A stretch of DNA of 64,000 bases. Origin: an uncultured Prevotellaceae bacterium (GTDB lineage: Bacteria; Bacteroidota; Bacteroidia; Bacteroidales; Bacteroidaceae). The translations under genes and the position numbers were made by a program. The notes below the pieces were generated by a model. That model did not search any database. It was not told where the DNA came from and was given only the letters and a program-made list of their open reading frames with translations. Shown piece after piece: positions 41,862 to 50,026 of this stretch. Each line of letters begins with the position of its first letter. Within the stretch, counting starts at the first letter, position 1. Location of the stretch: positions 1-64,000 of the forward strand of contig CADCEQ010000026.1 of the NCBI GenBank assembly GCA_902800435.1, in the 5' to 3' direction.

Positions 41862-43397
41862 ATGAAGAGAATCTTTGCTTTTAGCGTTTGGCTTTTGGCT
41901 TCAGGCTTCTTGCCTTTGGCGGCGCAGCGGCTGATGACGCTCGACAGCTGTCGGGCTATGGCTCTGCGCAACAACAAGCAGCTGAGCGTCTCGAAGGTCA
42001 AGCAGGACGTGGCGGCCAACCTGCGACGGTCGGCACGGACGAAGTACCTGCCGCACGTCAGTGCCCTGGGCGGCTACATGCACACCAGTGAGGAAATCTC
42101 GATTCTGGACTCTGACCTGAAGAACACGCTCGGAAACCTGGGTACTGGACTGGTTCATGGCGACCTGGGGCAGGGTGCCATGCAGGGCGTCAACAACGTG
42201 ATGACGCAGGTAGGCGGACTGCTGGCCAAGATGGGCGTGCCGTTGCAGGAGATTCAGGCCGTCTCGCAGCAGATGCAGCAGTCAATGGGACAGACGGCCG
42301 CCAACATGGAGGGTCGGCTGAACGGCGCTGGCCAGAAGGTGGTCGACGCCCTGCGCACCGACACCCGCAACATGTGGGCCGGCTCAGTCATGCTGACGCA
42401 GCCGGTGTTCATGGGCGGTAGCATCGTGGCGCTGAACCGTCTGGCTGACATCAACGAGCTGATGGCTCAGAACAGCATCGACGCCAAGGAGCAGGCTACC
42501 ATCTACGCCACCGACAAGGCCTACTGGCAGGTGGTCTCGCTGCGCCACAAGCAGCGCCTGGCCCAAGCCTACCTCGACCTGGTGAAGAAGCTCGACGAGA
42601 ATGTCAACAAGATGATAGAGGAGGGCGTGGCCACCCGTAGCGACGGTCTGAGCGTCGATGTGAAGGTGAACGAGGCCGAGATGACGCTGACCAAGGTGAA
42701 CGACGGTCTGGTGCTGTCGCGCATGCTGCTCTGTCAGACCATCGGACTGCCCGTCAACGAGCAGATCGTGCTGCCCGAGGAGGAGGCCGAGAGCGTGGCG
42801 TCGACGATGATTGCCCCGCGACTGGATGTGGCTGAGGCCCTGCAGCGCCGCCCCGAACTGAGAATGCTCGAGAACACGGTGGCTATGTCGCAGCAGGCCA
42901 CCAACATCCTGAAGGCAGCCAATCTGCCGCAGGTGGCGCTGGTCGGCGGCTATGCCGTCAGCAACCCCAATACGTTCAATGGCTTTGAGAAGAAGTTTGC
43001 CGGGTTCTGGAATGTCGGCGTGCTGGTGCGCGTCCCCATCTGGAACTGGGGTGACGTTATGTATAAGGTGCGTGCCGCCAAGGGTGCCACCACCATCCTG
43101 AATCTTGAGCTGGAGGAGGCCCGCGAGAAGATTGAGCTGCAGGCCACGCAGACAGCCTACCAGATGGAAGAGGCCAACAAGCGCCTGACGCTGGCCGAGA
43201 CCAGCGTGAAGCGTGCCGACGAGAACTTGCGTACTGCCAACCTCGGATTTGCCGAGGGTGTCATCACCCCGACCACCGTGATGGAGGCGCAGACGGCCTG
43301 GCTGCAGGCCATGTCGCAGAAGATTGATGCCGAGATCGACGTCCGTCTGTCGCAGGTGAACTTCAAGAAGGTCATGGGTACGCTCACTGCCGAATAA
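41862..43397 (+). CDS. TolC family outer-membrane efflux protein
   Basis: A 511-residue protein with a signal peptide (about 1-20). It shows the twofold TolC organisation of long amphipathic helices and short strands (LDSCRAMALRNNKQLSVSKVKQDVA; DVAEALQRRPELRMLENTV; VRVPIWNWGD). It forms the outer-membrane channel for the following HlyD adaptor and two ABC-2 permeases. The TAA stop lies inside a heptamer array that fills the gap to the adaptor gene. Confidence 0.92.
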   Translation: MKRIFAFSVWLLASGFLPLAAQRLMTLDSCRAMALRNNKQLSVSKVKQDVAANLRRSARTKYLPHVSALGGYMHTSEEISILDSDLKNTLGNLGTGLVHGDLGQGAMQGVNNVMTQVGGLLAKMGVPLQEIQAVSQQMQQSMGQTAANMEGRLNGAGQKVVDALRTDTRNMWAGSVMLTQPVFMGGSIVALNRLADINELMAQNSIDAKEQATIYATDKAYWQVVSLRHKQRLAQAYLDLVKKLDENVNKMIEEGVATRSDGLSVDVKVNEAEMTLTKVNDGLVLSRMLLCQTIGLPVNEQIVLPEEEAESVASTMIAPRLDVAEALQRRPELRMLENTVAMSQQATNILKAANLPQVALVGGYAVSNPNTFNGFEKKFAGFWNVGVLVRVPIWNWGDVMYKVRAAKGATTILNLELEEAREKIELQATQTAYQMEEANKRLTLAETSVKRADENLRTANLGFAEGVITPTTVMEAQTAWLQAMSQKIDAEIDVRLSQVNFKKVMGTLTAE

Positions 43398-43423
43398 ATC
43401 GTAAATCGTAAACCGTAAATAGA
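43396..43423. repeat. Heptamer array (AAATCGT type), 4 units
   Basis: AAATCGT, AAATCGT, AAACCGT, AAATAGA. The first unit overlaps the TolC stop codon. Confidence 0.85.
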
Positions 43424-43433
43424 ACATAAGATC

Positions 43434-44417
43434 ATGTCAGCAAAAACACAACATAACAACATTCTGCTTGCCATCTTCGGTTTTGTGGCAGTGGTGATTA
43501 TCGTAGCCTTGATAGGCTTCTTCACTCTGGGGCGCGACCCGGAGGTGATGCAGGGACAAGTTGAAGTGTCGGAATACCGCGTGTCGAGCAAGGTGCCCGG
43601 CCGCATTCTGGAAATTCGCGTCAAGGAGGGCGACTTCGTGAAGGCCGGCGACACGCTGGCCATCCTCGATGCCCCCGAGGTGCGTGCCAAGATGGAGCAG
43701 GCCCGCAGCGCTGAGGATGCTGCTTCGGCTATTGAGCTGAAGGCCCGCAACGGTGCGCAGAAGGAGCAGATTCAGGGCGCCTACCAAGTGTATCAGCAGG
43801 CCAAGGCCGGGCTTGAGATAGCCGAGAAGTCGTACGGCCGCGTGCAGCGCCTCTTCGACCAGGGCGTGCTGTCGGCTCAGAAGCGCGACGAGGCGTTTGC
43901 CCAGTACAAGGCTATGGAGGCGCAGTGCAAGGCCGCCAAGAGCCAGTACGACATGGCCGTCAATGGTGCGCGCCGCGAGGACAAGCTGGCTGCCCAGGCT
44001 CAGGTAAACCGTGCCCGTGGTGCCGTCCAGGAAGTGCGCTCGTATATCAACGAGACTGTTCAGACGGCCCAGATGGAGGGTGAGGTAAGCGCCATCTACC
44101 CGAAGGTCGGCGAGCTGGTCGGCACGGGCTCTCCCATCATGACCATCTCCCTGATGGACGACATGTGGGGCACGTTCAACGTACGTGAGGACCAGCTGAA
44201 CGGCATGCAGGTAGGCACGGAGTTCAGCGCCTTTGTGCCTGCGTTCAACAAGGACATCAAGATGAAGGTCTACTATATGAAGGACCAGGGCTCGTATGCC
44301 GTTTGGAAAGCCACGAAGGCCAACGGCCAGTACGACCTGAAGACATTCGAGGTAAAGGCCCGTCCGATGGAGAAGGTTGAGGGTCTGCGCCCGGGCATGT
44401 CGCTGGTTGTGAAGTGA
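43434..44417 (+). CDS. HlyD-family periplasmic adaptor
   Basis: A 327-residue membrane-fusion protein with an N-terminal anchor (about 12-32). A lipoyl/barrel-sandwich half (VSSKVPGRILEIRVKEGDFVKAGDTLAILDAPE, about 45-77) and a helical hairpin (about 80-205) follow. The second barrel half is EGEVSAIYPKVGELVGTGSPIMTI, and a beta-barrel domain closes the protein. It links the inner-membrane permeases to the TolC protein. The stop codon overlaps the start of a GAAGAGT-type heptamer array. Confidence 0.92.
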   Translation: MSAKTQHNNILLAIFGFVAVVIIVALIGFFTLGRDPEVMQGQVEVSEYRVSSKVPGRILEIRVKEGDFVKAGDTLAILDAPEVRAKMEQARSAEDAASAIELKARNGAQKEQIQGAYQVYQQAKAGLEIAEKSYGRVQRLFDQGVLSAQKRDEAFAQYKAMEAQCKAAKSQYDMAVNGARREDKLAAQAQVNRARGAVQEVRSYINETVQTAQMEGEVSAIYPKVGELVGTGSPIMTISLMDDMWGTFNVREDQLNGMQVGTEFSAFVPAFNKDIKMKVYYMKDQGSYAVWKATKANGQYDLKTFEVKARPMEKVEGLRPGMSLVVK

Positions 44418-44457
44418 GAAGTGAAGAGTGAAAGGTGAAGAGTGAAAGGTTTAGAGT
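44416..44457. repeat. Heptamer array (GAAGAGT/GAAAGGT type), 6 units
   Basis: GAGAAGT, GAAGAGT, GAAAGGT, GAAGAGT, GAAAGGT, TTAGAGT. It starts on the HlyD stop codon and ends 5 bp before the permease start. Confidence 0.85.
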
Positions 44458-44462
44458 AAGTC

Positions 44463-45632
44463 GTGGAGAGTCTTAGACTGATGTGGGCAGTAATGGTTCG
44501 TGAGATGCGGATTCTTTGGAAGAACCCCATTTACGGATTCTGCATGGTGGTGTTTCCCATCATGGTTGTTGCCTTTTTCACGTCGATGATGGAGGTTGGC
44601 GTTCCCGAGGACCTGCCAATAGGCATCGTCGATGCCGACAACACGACGACCACCCGCACGCTGGCGCGCCGTCTCGATGCGTTCCAGAGCACGAAGATAG
44701 TCGATGCCTACCCAACCGTTGCCGAGGCGCGCCACGCCGTGCAGCGCAACGAGATTTTCGGATTCCTTTACTTCCCTAAGGGTACGACCGAGAAGATGAT
44801 GGCAGGCCGCCAGCCCACCATATCCTATTATTACAGCATGGCCGCCAAGATGTCGGGCTCGCTGGTGATGAAGGACCTGAAGGTCATCTCCACCCTCGGC
44901 TCGGCTGCCCTGGGGCAGGCAACGCTGCGTGCTCGTGGCGCTACTGACGGTCAGATTCAGGCCTTCCTGCAGCCCATTACCATCGACCTCCACATGGTGG
45001 CCAATCCGTGGTCCAACTACAACGTCTATCTGTCGACGGTCTTCGTGCCGGGCATCATCATGCTGTTCGTCTTCCTGATAACGGCGTACAGCATCGGCAC
45101 CGAGCTGAAGTTCCAGCGCTCGCGTGAGTGGGTGGAGACGGCAGGCGGCAACATGCTGATAGCTATCCTAGGCAAGTTCCTGCCCCAGACGCTCATCTGG
45201 CTGGCCGTCTTCCTCGGCTTCGAGTACTATTTCTATGGCGTCGTCCACTTCCCCTACGAGGGCGGTGCCTGGCAGATGGTGCTGCTCGCCTTCATGGCGG
45301 TGGGCGCCTCCCAGGGCTTTGGCGTCTTTGCCTTCGGCCTGATGCCGTCGCTTCGCATGTCGATGAGTATCTGCTCGCTGTGGGCGGTGCTCTCGCTCTC
45401 GATGGCCGGCTCGGCCTTCCCCGTCATGGGCATGGACACCCCGCTGCAGTCGCTGTCGTGGCTCTTCCCGCTGCGCCACTACTACATGGTTTACCAGATC
45501 AGCGTGTTCAACGGCTATCCGCTGCTCGAGTCGTGGTTCCACTTCGCAGCCCTGGCGGCCTTTATGCTGCTGCCGTGGCTGGTTGTCGGTAAGATTAAAA
45601 ATGCAATGCTGAATTATGTCTATATTCCATAA
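44463..45632 (+). CDS. ABC-2 type permease (first of two)
   Basis: A 389-residue inner-membrane protein: one N-terminal helix (about 22-42), a large periplasmic loop (about 50-190), then five helices (about 195-380). This is the ABC2_membrane_3/YhhJ-YbhR layout. It has no ATP-binding domain. The start is GTG 44463, or ATG 44481; both keep the first helix. It overlaps the second permease by 17 bp. With the HlyD and TolC partners it would export a drug, lipid or other envelope substrate, which is not identifiable. Confidence 0.85.
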   Translation: MESLRLMWAVMVREMRILWKNPIYGFCMVVFPIMVVAFFTSMMEVGVPEDLPIGIVDADNTTTTRTLARRLDAFQSTKIVDAYPTVAEARHAVQRNEIFGFLYFPKGTTEKMMAGRQPTISYYYSMAAKMSGSLVMKDLKVISTLGSAALGQATLRARGATDGQIQAFLQPITIDLHMVANPWSNYNVYLSTVFVPGIIMLFVFLITAYSIGTELKFQRSREWVETAGGNMLIAILGKFLPQTLIWLAVFLGFEYYFYGVVHFPYEGGAWQMVLLAFMAVGASQGFGVFAFGLMPSLRMSMSICSLWAVLSLSMAGSAFPVMGMDTPLQSLSWLFPLRHYYMVYQISVFNGYPLLESWFHFAALAAFMLLPWLVVGKIKNAMLNYVYIP

Positions 45633-46881
45633 CATAGCAGAAGTCATCAGCGACGCCGCCTACATCTGGCGGCAGGAGATGCGCCAGGTCATCCGCGACG
45701 AGGGCGTACTCATCTTCTTCGTCATCGTGCCGCTGATCTATCCGCTGCTCTATTCGTGGATATATAATAATGAGGTGGTGCACGACGTGCCAGTCGTGGT
45801 GGTCGACGACAGCCATTCGTCGCTCTCGCGCCAGTTCACCCGTATGTGCGACGCCTCGCCCGACGTGCGGGTCTTCTGTCATGCCGCCGATATGGATGAG
45901 GCCCAGTCGCTGGTCAGTCGCCAGCTGTGCAAGGGCATCTACCACATTCCTGCAGAGTTCGACACGAAGATCAACCGCATGGAGCAGGCCACCGTCGGCG
46001 TCTACTGCGACATGAGCCTCATGCTGACCTACCAGGCCATCTACCAGACGGCAGTCGGCGTCACCGCCACGATGGGTGCCGGCATCCAGACCAAGCTGTC
46101 GAACCCCGCTACGAAGCGCGACGCTGAAATCGGCGTGCGCCCGCTGGCTGTCGAGGATGTGCCGGTGTTCAGTCCGTCCGGCGGCTACGGCTCGTCGCTG
46201 CTGCCTGCCGTGCTCTTACTTATTTTCCAGCAGACGCTGGTGCTCGGCATCGGTCTGTCGGCCGGTACGGCGCGCGAGAACAACCGCTACCACAAGCTCA
46301 TTCCCATTGACCGCCACTATCAGGGCGTCTTCCGTATTCTGGGCGGCAAGGCTCTCTGCTACTTCATGATCTACGCCGTCATGGGTGCTTACCTGACGCT
46401 CGTCGTGCCGAAGCTCTTCTCCTTCCCGCAGCTGGCCCAATGGCCCGACCTGCTGGGCATGATGCTGCCCTTCACGCTGGCGTGCATCTTCTTCGGCATG
46501 ATTGTGTCGTGTCTTGTGCGCTATCGTGAGAACGTCATGCTGCTCATTGTCTTCGTCTCCGTGCCGCTGCTGTTCCTCACGGGTGTCAGCTGGCCGCAGA
46601 CCAGCATACCGCCTTTCTGGCAGAGCGTCTCGTGGCTCTTCCCCTCGACGTTCGGCGTGCGTGCCTACATCAGGATGAACACCATGGGAGCCACCTTGGG
46701 CGACGTGCTCTGGGAGTACCGCTTCCTGTGGATTCAGGCCCTGCTCTACTTCGTCGTGGCCTGCCTCGTCTATCGTCATCAGATCATCCTCTCACGCTCC
46801 CATGCCCTCGAGCGTCTCGACCGCATCGGCCGCAAGCTGGAAGTGCAGGAGATGATTAAGAAGCGAAAGAAAAAGGACTGA
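45616..46881 (+). CDS. ABC-2 type permease (second of two)
   Basis: A 421-residue paralogue-like partner of the preceding permease: N-terminal helix (about 28-48), periplasmic loop (about 50-195), five further helices (about 200-395) and a basic tail (MIKKRKKKD). The two probably form a heterodimer. No ATPase gene precedes or follows either one in this window, which is unusual for an ABC exporter. The 3' intergenic space holds large inverted nonamer arrays. Confidence 0.85.
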   Translation: MSIFHNIAEVISDAAYIWRQEMRQVIRDEGVLIFFVIVPLIYPLLYSWIYNNEVVHDVPVVVVDDSHSSLSRQFTRMCDASPDVRVFCHAADMDEAQSLVSRQLCKGIYHIPAEFDTKINRMEQATVGVYCDMSLMLTYQAIYQTAVGVTATMGAGIQTKLSNPATKRDAEIGVRPLAVEDVPVFSPSGGYGSSLLPAVLLLIFQQTLVLGIGLSAGTARENNRYHKLIPIDRHYQGVFRILGGKALCYFMIYAVMGAYLTLVVPKLFSFPQLAQWPDLLGMMLPFTLACIFFGMIVSCLVRYRENVMLLIVFVSVPLLFLTGVSWPQTSIPPFWQSVSWLFPSTFGVRAYIRMNTMGATLGDVLWEYRFLWIQALLYFVVACLVYRHQIILSRSHALERLDRIGRKLEVQEMIKKRKKKD

Positions 46882-46904
46882 TTTTTCTCGTGCTCTATGT
46901 AGAC

Positions 46905-47033
46905 AAGGAGTTCAAGGAGTTCAAGGAGTTCAGGACATTACCTGGTTCCCTTGTCTTACATGCGCTTGTTGGAATAAGGAGTTGACAGACATACGTCTTG
47001 AACTCCCTGAACTCCTTGAACTCCCTGAACTCC
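46905..47033. repeat. Inverted pair of nonamer arrays (AAGGAGTTC type)
   Basis: Three AAGGAGTTC units (46905-46931) face four complementary units TTGAACTCC/CTGAACTCC (46998-47033) across about 66 bp. A transcript would fold into a long stem. It lies between the convergent permease and mrp genes and could serve as a two-way terminator. Confidence 0.85.
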
Positions 47034-47047
47034 TTAAACAATCGGAA

Positions 47048-48145
47048 CTATTTCACCCCAACAATCTTCGTCTTGGGCAGTTCGCTGTTGCGGCGGTTCA
47101 CGACGGTGACGACGGCTTGCGCCAGATTGATGTAGGCCAGCCCCGTAGCCGTCTCGCTGTTGAGGGCGGCGGGCGTACCCTGGTCGCCGTTCTCACAGAT
47201 GCTCTGAACGAGCGGAATCTGAGCCAGCAGCGGCACCTTCATCTCCTCGGCTAGCTGCTTGCAGCCCTCGCGGCCGAAGATGTAGTAGCGGTTCCCGGGC
47301 AGCTCGGCAGGCGTAAACCACGCCATGTTCTCAATCAGTCCGAGGATGGGCACGTTCACCTTATCGTTGCGGTACATGTCGATACCCTTGCGGGCGTCGG
47401 CCAGCGCCACCTGCTGAGGCGTCGAGACGATGACGGCACCCGTGATGGCCAGCGTCTGCAGCAGCGTCAGGTGAATGTCGCTGGTGCCCGGTGGCGTGTC
47501 GAGTATGAAGTAGTCGAGCTCGCCCCAGTCGGCGTCGGCAATGAGCTGTTTCAGGGCGCTGGTAGCCATGCCGCCGCGCCACAGCGTAGCCGTCGACGGC
47601 GATACGAAGAAGCCGATGGAGAGCATCTTCACGCCGTACTGCTCGATGGGGCAGATTAGGTCGCGGCCGTCCTTCTTGACGGCGTAGGGGCGTGCGTCCT
47701 CGCAGCCCAGCATCTTGGGAATCGACGGGCCGAAGATGTCGCAGTCGAGCAGTCCCACGCTGTAGCCCAGCCGCGCCAGCGCAATGGCGAGGTTGGCAGC
47801 GACGGTCGACTTGCCGACGCCGCCCTTGCCCGAGCTCACGGCGATGATGTTCTTGACGCCGGGCAGCAGCTTCTCGGCTTCGGGGCGGGGCTTCGACTTG
47901 AACTCCGTCACGATTTCCACCTCGACGTCATCGCCGCAGTGGTACTTGATGGCAGCCTCGGCGGCCTTGACGGTCGACTTCAGGAAGGGGTCGGTGTCGC
48001 GCGGGAATTCCAGCACCACCTTCACCCGGTTGCCGTTGATGGCAGGCTGGTCGGCCACCATCTCGCTCTCTACCAGATTCTTCTTCGTGCCGGCATACGT
48101 CACCGTGGCCAGCGCGTCCATAATGAGTTTAGGATACAGGGACAT
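47048..48145 (-). CDS. mrp: Mrp/ApbC family P-loop ATPase
   Basis: A 365-residue protein. The N-terminal MIP18/DUF59-like domain (about 1-85) precedes a MinD-type ATPase with the deviant Walker A S105-GKGGVGKST (106-114), LDCDIFGPSIP and LDTPPGTSDIHL. Such proteins carry Fe-S clusters to target proteins. The usual CxxC near the C-terminus is absent; the corresponding region reads ENMAWFTPAELPGNRYYIFG with only one Cys later (GREGCKQ). A heptamer array fills the upstream gap and touches its ATG. Confidence 0.9.
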   Translation of the reverse strand: MSLYPKLIMDALATVTYAGTKKNLVESEMVADQPAINGNRVKVVLEFPRDTDPFLKSTVKAAEAAIKYHCGDDVEVEIVTEFKSKPRPEAEKLLPGVKNIIAVSSGKGGVGKSTVAANLAIALARLGYSVGLLDCDIFGPSIPKMLGCEDARPYAVKKDGRDLICPIEQYGVKMLSIGFFVSPSTATLWRGGMATSALKQLIADADWGELDYFILDTPPGTSDIHLTLLQTLAITGAVIVSTPQQVALADARKGIDMYRNDKVNVPILGLIENMAWFTPAELPGNRYYIFGREGCKQLAEEMKVPLLAQIPLVQSICENGDQGTPAALNSETATGLAYINLAQAVVTVVNRRNSELPKTKIVGVK

Positions 48146-48203
48146 TTTCGATTTACTATTTTCGATTTACGATTTATTACTATTTTCGATTTTCGGTTTA
48201 GGG
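48145..48203. repeat. Heptamer array (TTTTCGA/TTTACGA type), about 8 units
   Basis: TTTTCGA, TTTACTA, TTTTCGA, TTTACGA, TTTATTA, then after a 3-bp slip TTTTCGA, TTTTCGG, TTTAGGG. It joins the start codon of mrp to the stop codon of the LRR protein with almost nothing else between. Confidence 0.85.
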
Positions 48204-49982
48204 CTGCTCCATGAGCTGGGGCATCTTCTGCCACTGCCTGTCCTGCGCGTACTGGGGCTTGCAACCCTTGGGGACGTAGAACTTGCAGGCGCCGAGGACG
48301 ACGTCCTTGAACGACGACTTCACCATCTTCGGGGGCAGGGGAGCGTTCACCACCACCTCGCGCAGCGAGACGCACTTGGCGAAGGCACCGCTGCCGATGC
48401 TCTTCAGGCTTACGGGCAGCTCGGCCGAGCTCAGCGCACTACACTCGCGGAAGGCGTCGGCGCCAATCTCCTTCACGGCAGCCGGAATGACGATGCTGGC
48501 CAGCGTTGAGCAGCCTGCAAAGGCGTCGCTGCCCAGGCTCTGCAGCGTGATGGGCAGTGCTATCGACGTCAGCAGGGCGCAGCCCTCGAAGGCCTTGCTG
48601 CCAATCTTCCTGACCGATACGGGAATCTCGATGCTCTTCAGGCTCTGGCAGTGGCGGAAGGTCTCGCTGTCAATCACGTCGATGAATCCTTTGATCTGTA
48701 CGGTGTCCAATGCCGTACACTCCTCGAAGACGCTGCTGCCCATCGACTTCACGTTGCTGGGAATGACGATGCGCCTCAGACTGGCGCAGTTCTCGAAGAC
48801 GTGGCTCTCAATCTCCTTCAGCGCCGTGGGCAGCTCGATGTCCGTTAGATTCTTGCAGTTGCGGAAGGCGTTGCTCTCAATCTCCTGGATGCTGCCCGAG
48901 ATGTTGGCCTCCTCCAGGCTGGTGCAGTCGGCAAACGTGTTGCTGCCAATCTTGTTGAGCGTTCCCTGCAGGTCGACCTTCTTCAGGTTCACGCACTTCA
49001 GGAAGGCCCCGTTGCCCAGCGTCTTCAGGTTGTCAACCTCGATGGCCTCCAGGCTGGCACAGTCCTCGAAGGCGCTCGAGCCGATCTTCGTCACCTCGCT
49101 GATGCCGATGCTCTTCAGACTGGCGCAGTCCTCGAAGGCCGAGTTGCCTATCATCTCGAGGTTGTCGCCCAGCGAGATGGTTTCCAGGCTCTTGCAGTTG
49201 CGGAAGGCGTTGTTGCCTATCGACCTGACGGTCTCGGGCACGGTAATCTCGGCCAGTCCCTCGCAGTCCATGAACATTGCCGTGCCGATGGCGGTCATGC
49301 TGTTGCTGTTGATGACGACCTTCGTCAGGGCCTTGCAGCCCGTGAACACGTTGCCCTCAATCTCGACCACGTTCTCGGGAATCTCAATCTCCTTCAGGCT
49401 GGTGCACTGCTCGAAGGCGTCGTGCTCAATCTTCGTCAGCGAGCTAGGCAGACTGACGGCCTCCAGGGCCAGGCAGTCGCTGAAGGCGTTCGAGCCGATG
49501 GTGATGACCGTCTCGGGGATGGTCACCTCTTTCAGACTCTCGCAGTTGTCGAAGCTGTTGCGCCCTATGTTGATGATGTTCTCGGGCAGGATGACCTTCT
49601 CCAGCGCCTTGGCGCCGGTAAACAGGCCGTTGGGCATCGTGTTGTTCTCCGTGCGCATGCCCTCCTTGCCCTCACGGATGACCGCCTCGCTCAGGTCGAT
49701 ACTTGTCACCAGGCATTCGTCAGGCACCTTTTTATTCACACGCGTGCGCGTGACAATCTGGCTCAGCAGCTTCAGGTCGGCACCGTTCAGCGGTCCCGTA
49801 ATCTTCAGTTCGGCCACCTTGAAGCGCACGCTGTCGGGCAGCTCCTTGCCCAGCATGCCTACTGAGTCAACACTCACGTTCATCGACTGTGCCGTGGCAC
49901 ATAAAGGTAAAAGGGTAAAAAGGTAAAAGGGTAAAACAACTTTTACCATCCCCATTACCATTGCAGCTAAATTCTTCTTCAT
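48198..49982 (-). CDS. BspA-type leucine-rich repeat protein
   Basis: A 594-residue exported protein made almost wholly of about 20 LRR_5 (BspA) repeats of 22-24 residues, of the form IGxNAFxxCxSLxxIxLPxxLxxI. Proteins like this are displayed on the surface of Bacteroidota and bind host or matrix proteins. Its hydrophobic signal-peptide core (VVLPFYLFTLLPL) is encoded by an octamer array. The stop codon lies in another array. It forms an operon with mrp. There is no clear T9SS C-terminal domain. Confidence 0.88.
   Translation of the reverse strand: MKKNLAAMVMGMVKVVLPFYLFTLLPLCATAQSMNVSVDSVGMLGKELPDSVRFKVAELKITGPLNGADLKLLSQIVTRTRVNKKVPDECLVTSIDLSEAVIREGKEGMRTENNTMPNGLFTGAKALEKVILPENIINIGRNSFDNCESLKEVTIPETVITIGSNAFSDCLALEAVSLPSSLTKIEHDAFEQCTSLKEIEIPENVVEIEGNVFTGCKALTKVVINSNSMTAIGTAMFMDCEGLAEITVPETVRSIGNNAFRNCKSLETISLGDNLEMIGNSAFEDCASLKSIGISEVTKIGSSAFEDCASLEAIEVDNLKTLGNGAFLKCVNLKKVDLQGTLNKIGSNTFADCTSLEEANISGSIQEIESNAFRNCKNLTDIELPTALKEIESHVFENCASLRRIVIPSNVKSMGSSVFEECTALDTVQIKGFIDVIDSETFRHCQSLKSIEIPVSVRKIGSKAFEGCALLTSIALPITLQSLGSDAFAGCSTLASIVIPAAVKEIGADAFRECSALSSAELPVSLKSIGSGAFAKCVSLREVVVNAPLPPKMVKSSFKDVVLGACKFYVPKGCKPQYAQDRQWQKMPQLMEQP
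49906..49937. repeat. Octamer array encoding a signal-peptide core (GGTAAAAG type), 4 units
   Basis: GGTAAAAG, GGTAAAAA, GGTAAAAG, GGTAAAAC with an exact 8-bp period. On the minus strand this is codons of the LRR protein's signal peptide. Confidence 0.9.
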
Positions 49983-49990
49983 ATATCTCT

Positions 49991-50026
49991 CCTTTACTTT
50001 TTTACCTTTTTACTTTTTTACCTTTA
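49991..50026. repeat. Octamer array on the trmB stop (inverse of the previous one)
   Basis: Minus-strand units GGTAAAAA, AGTAAAAA, GGTAAAAA, AGTAAAG: the same word as 49906-49937 but in opposite orientation, 55 bp apart. It supplies the last codons (KVKK) and stop of trmB. Confidence 0.85.

Noticed and set aside
48283..49926. 547-codon open frame on the plus strand
   Set aside because: It mirrors the periodic LRR repeats on the other strand. The composition is Ser/Leu-rich with no domain.
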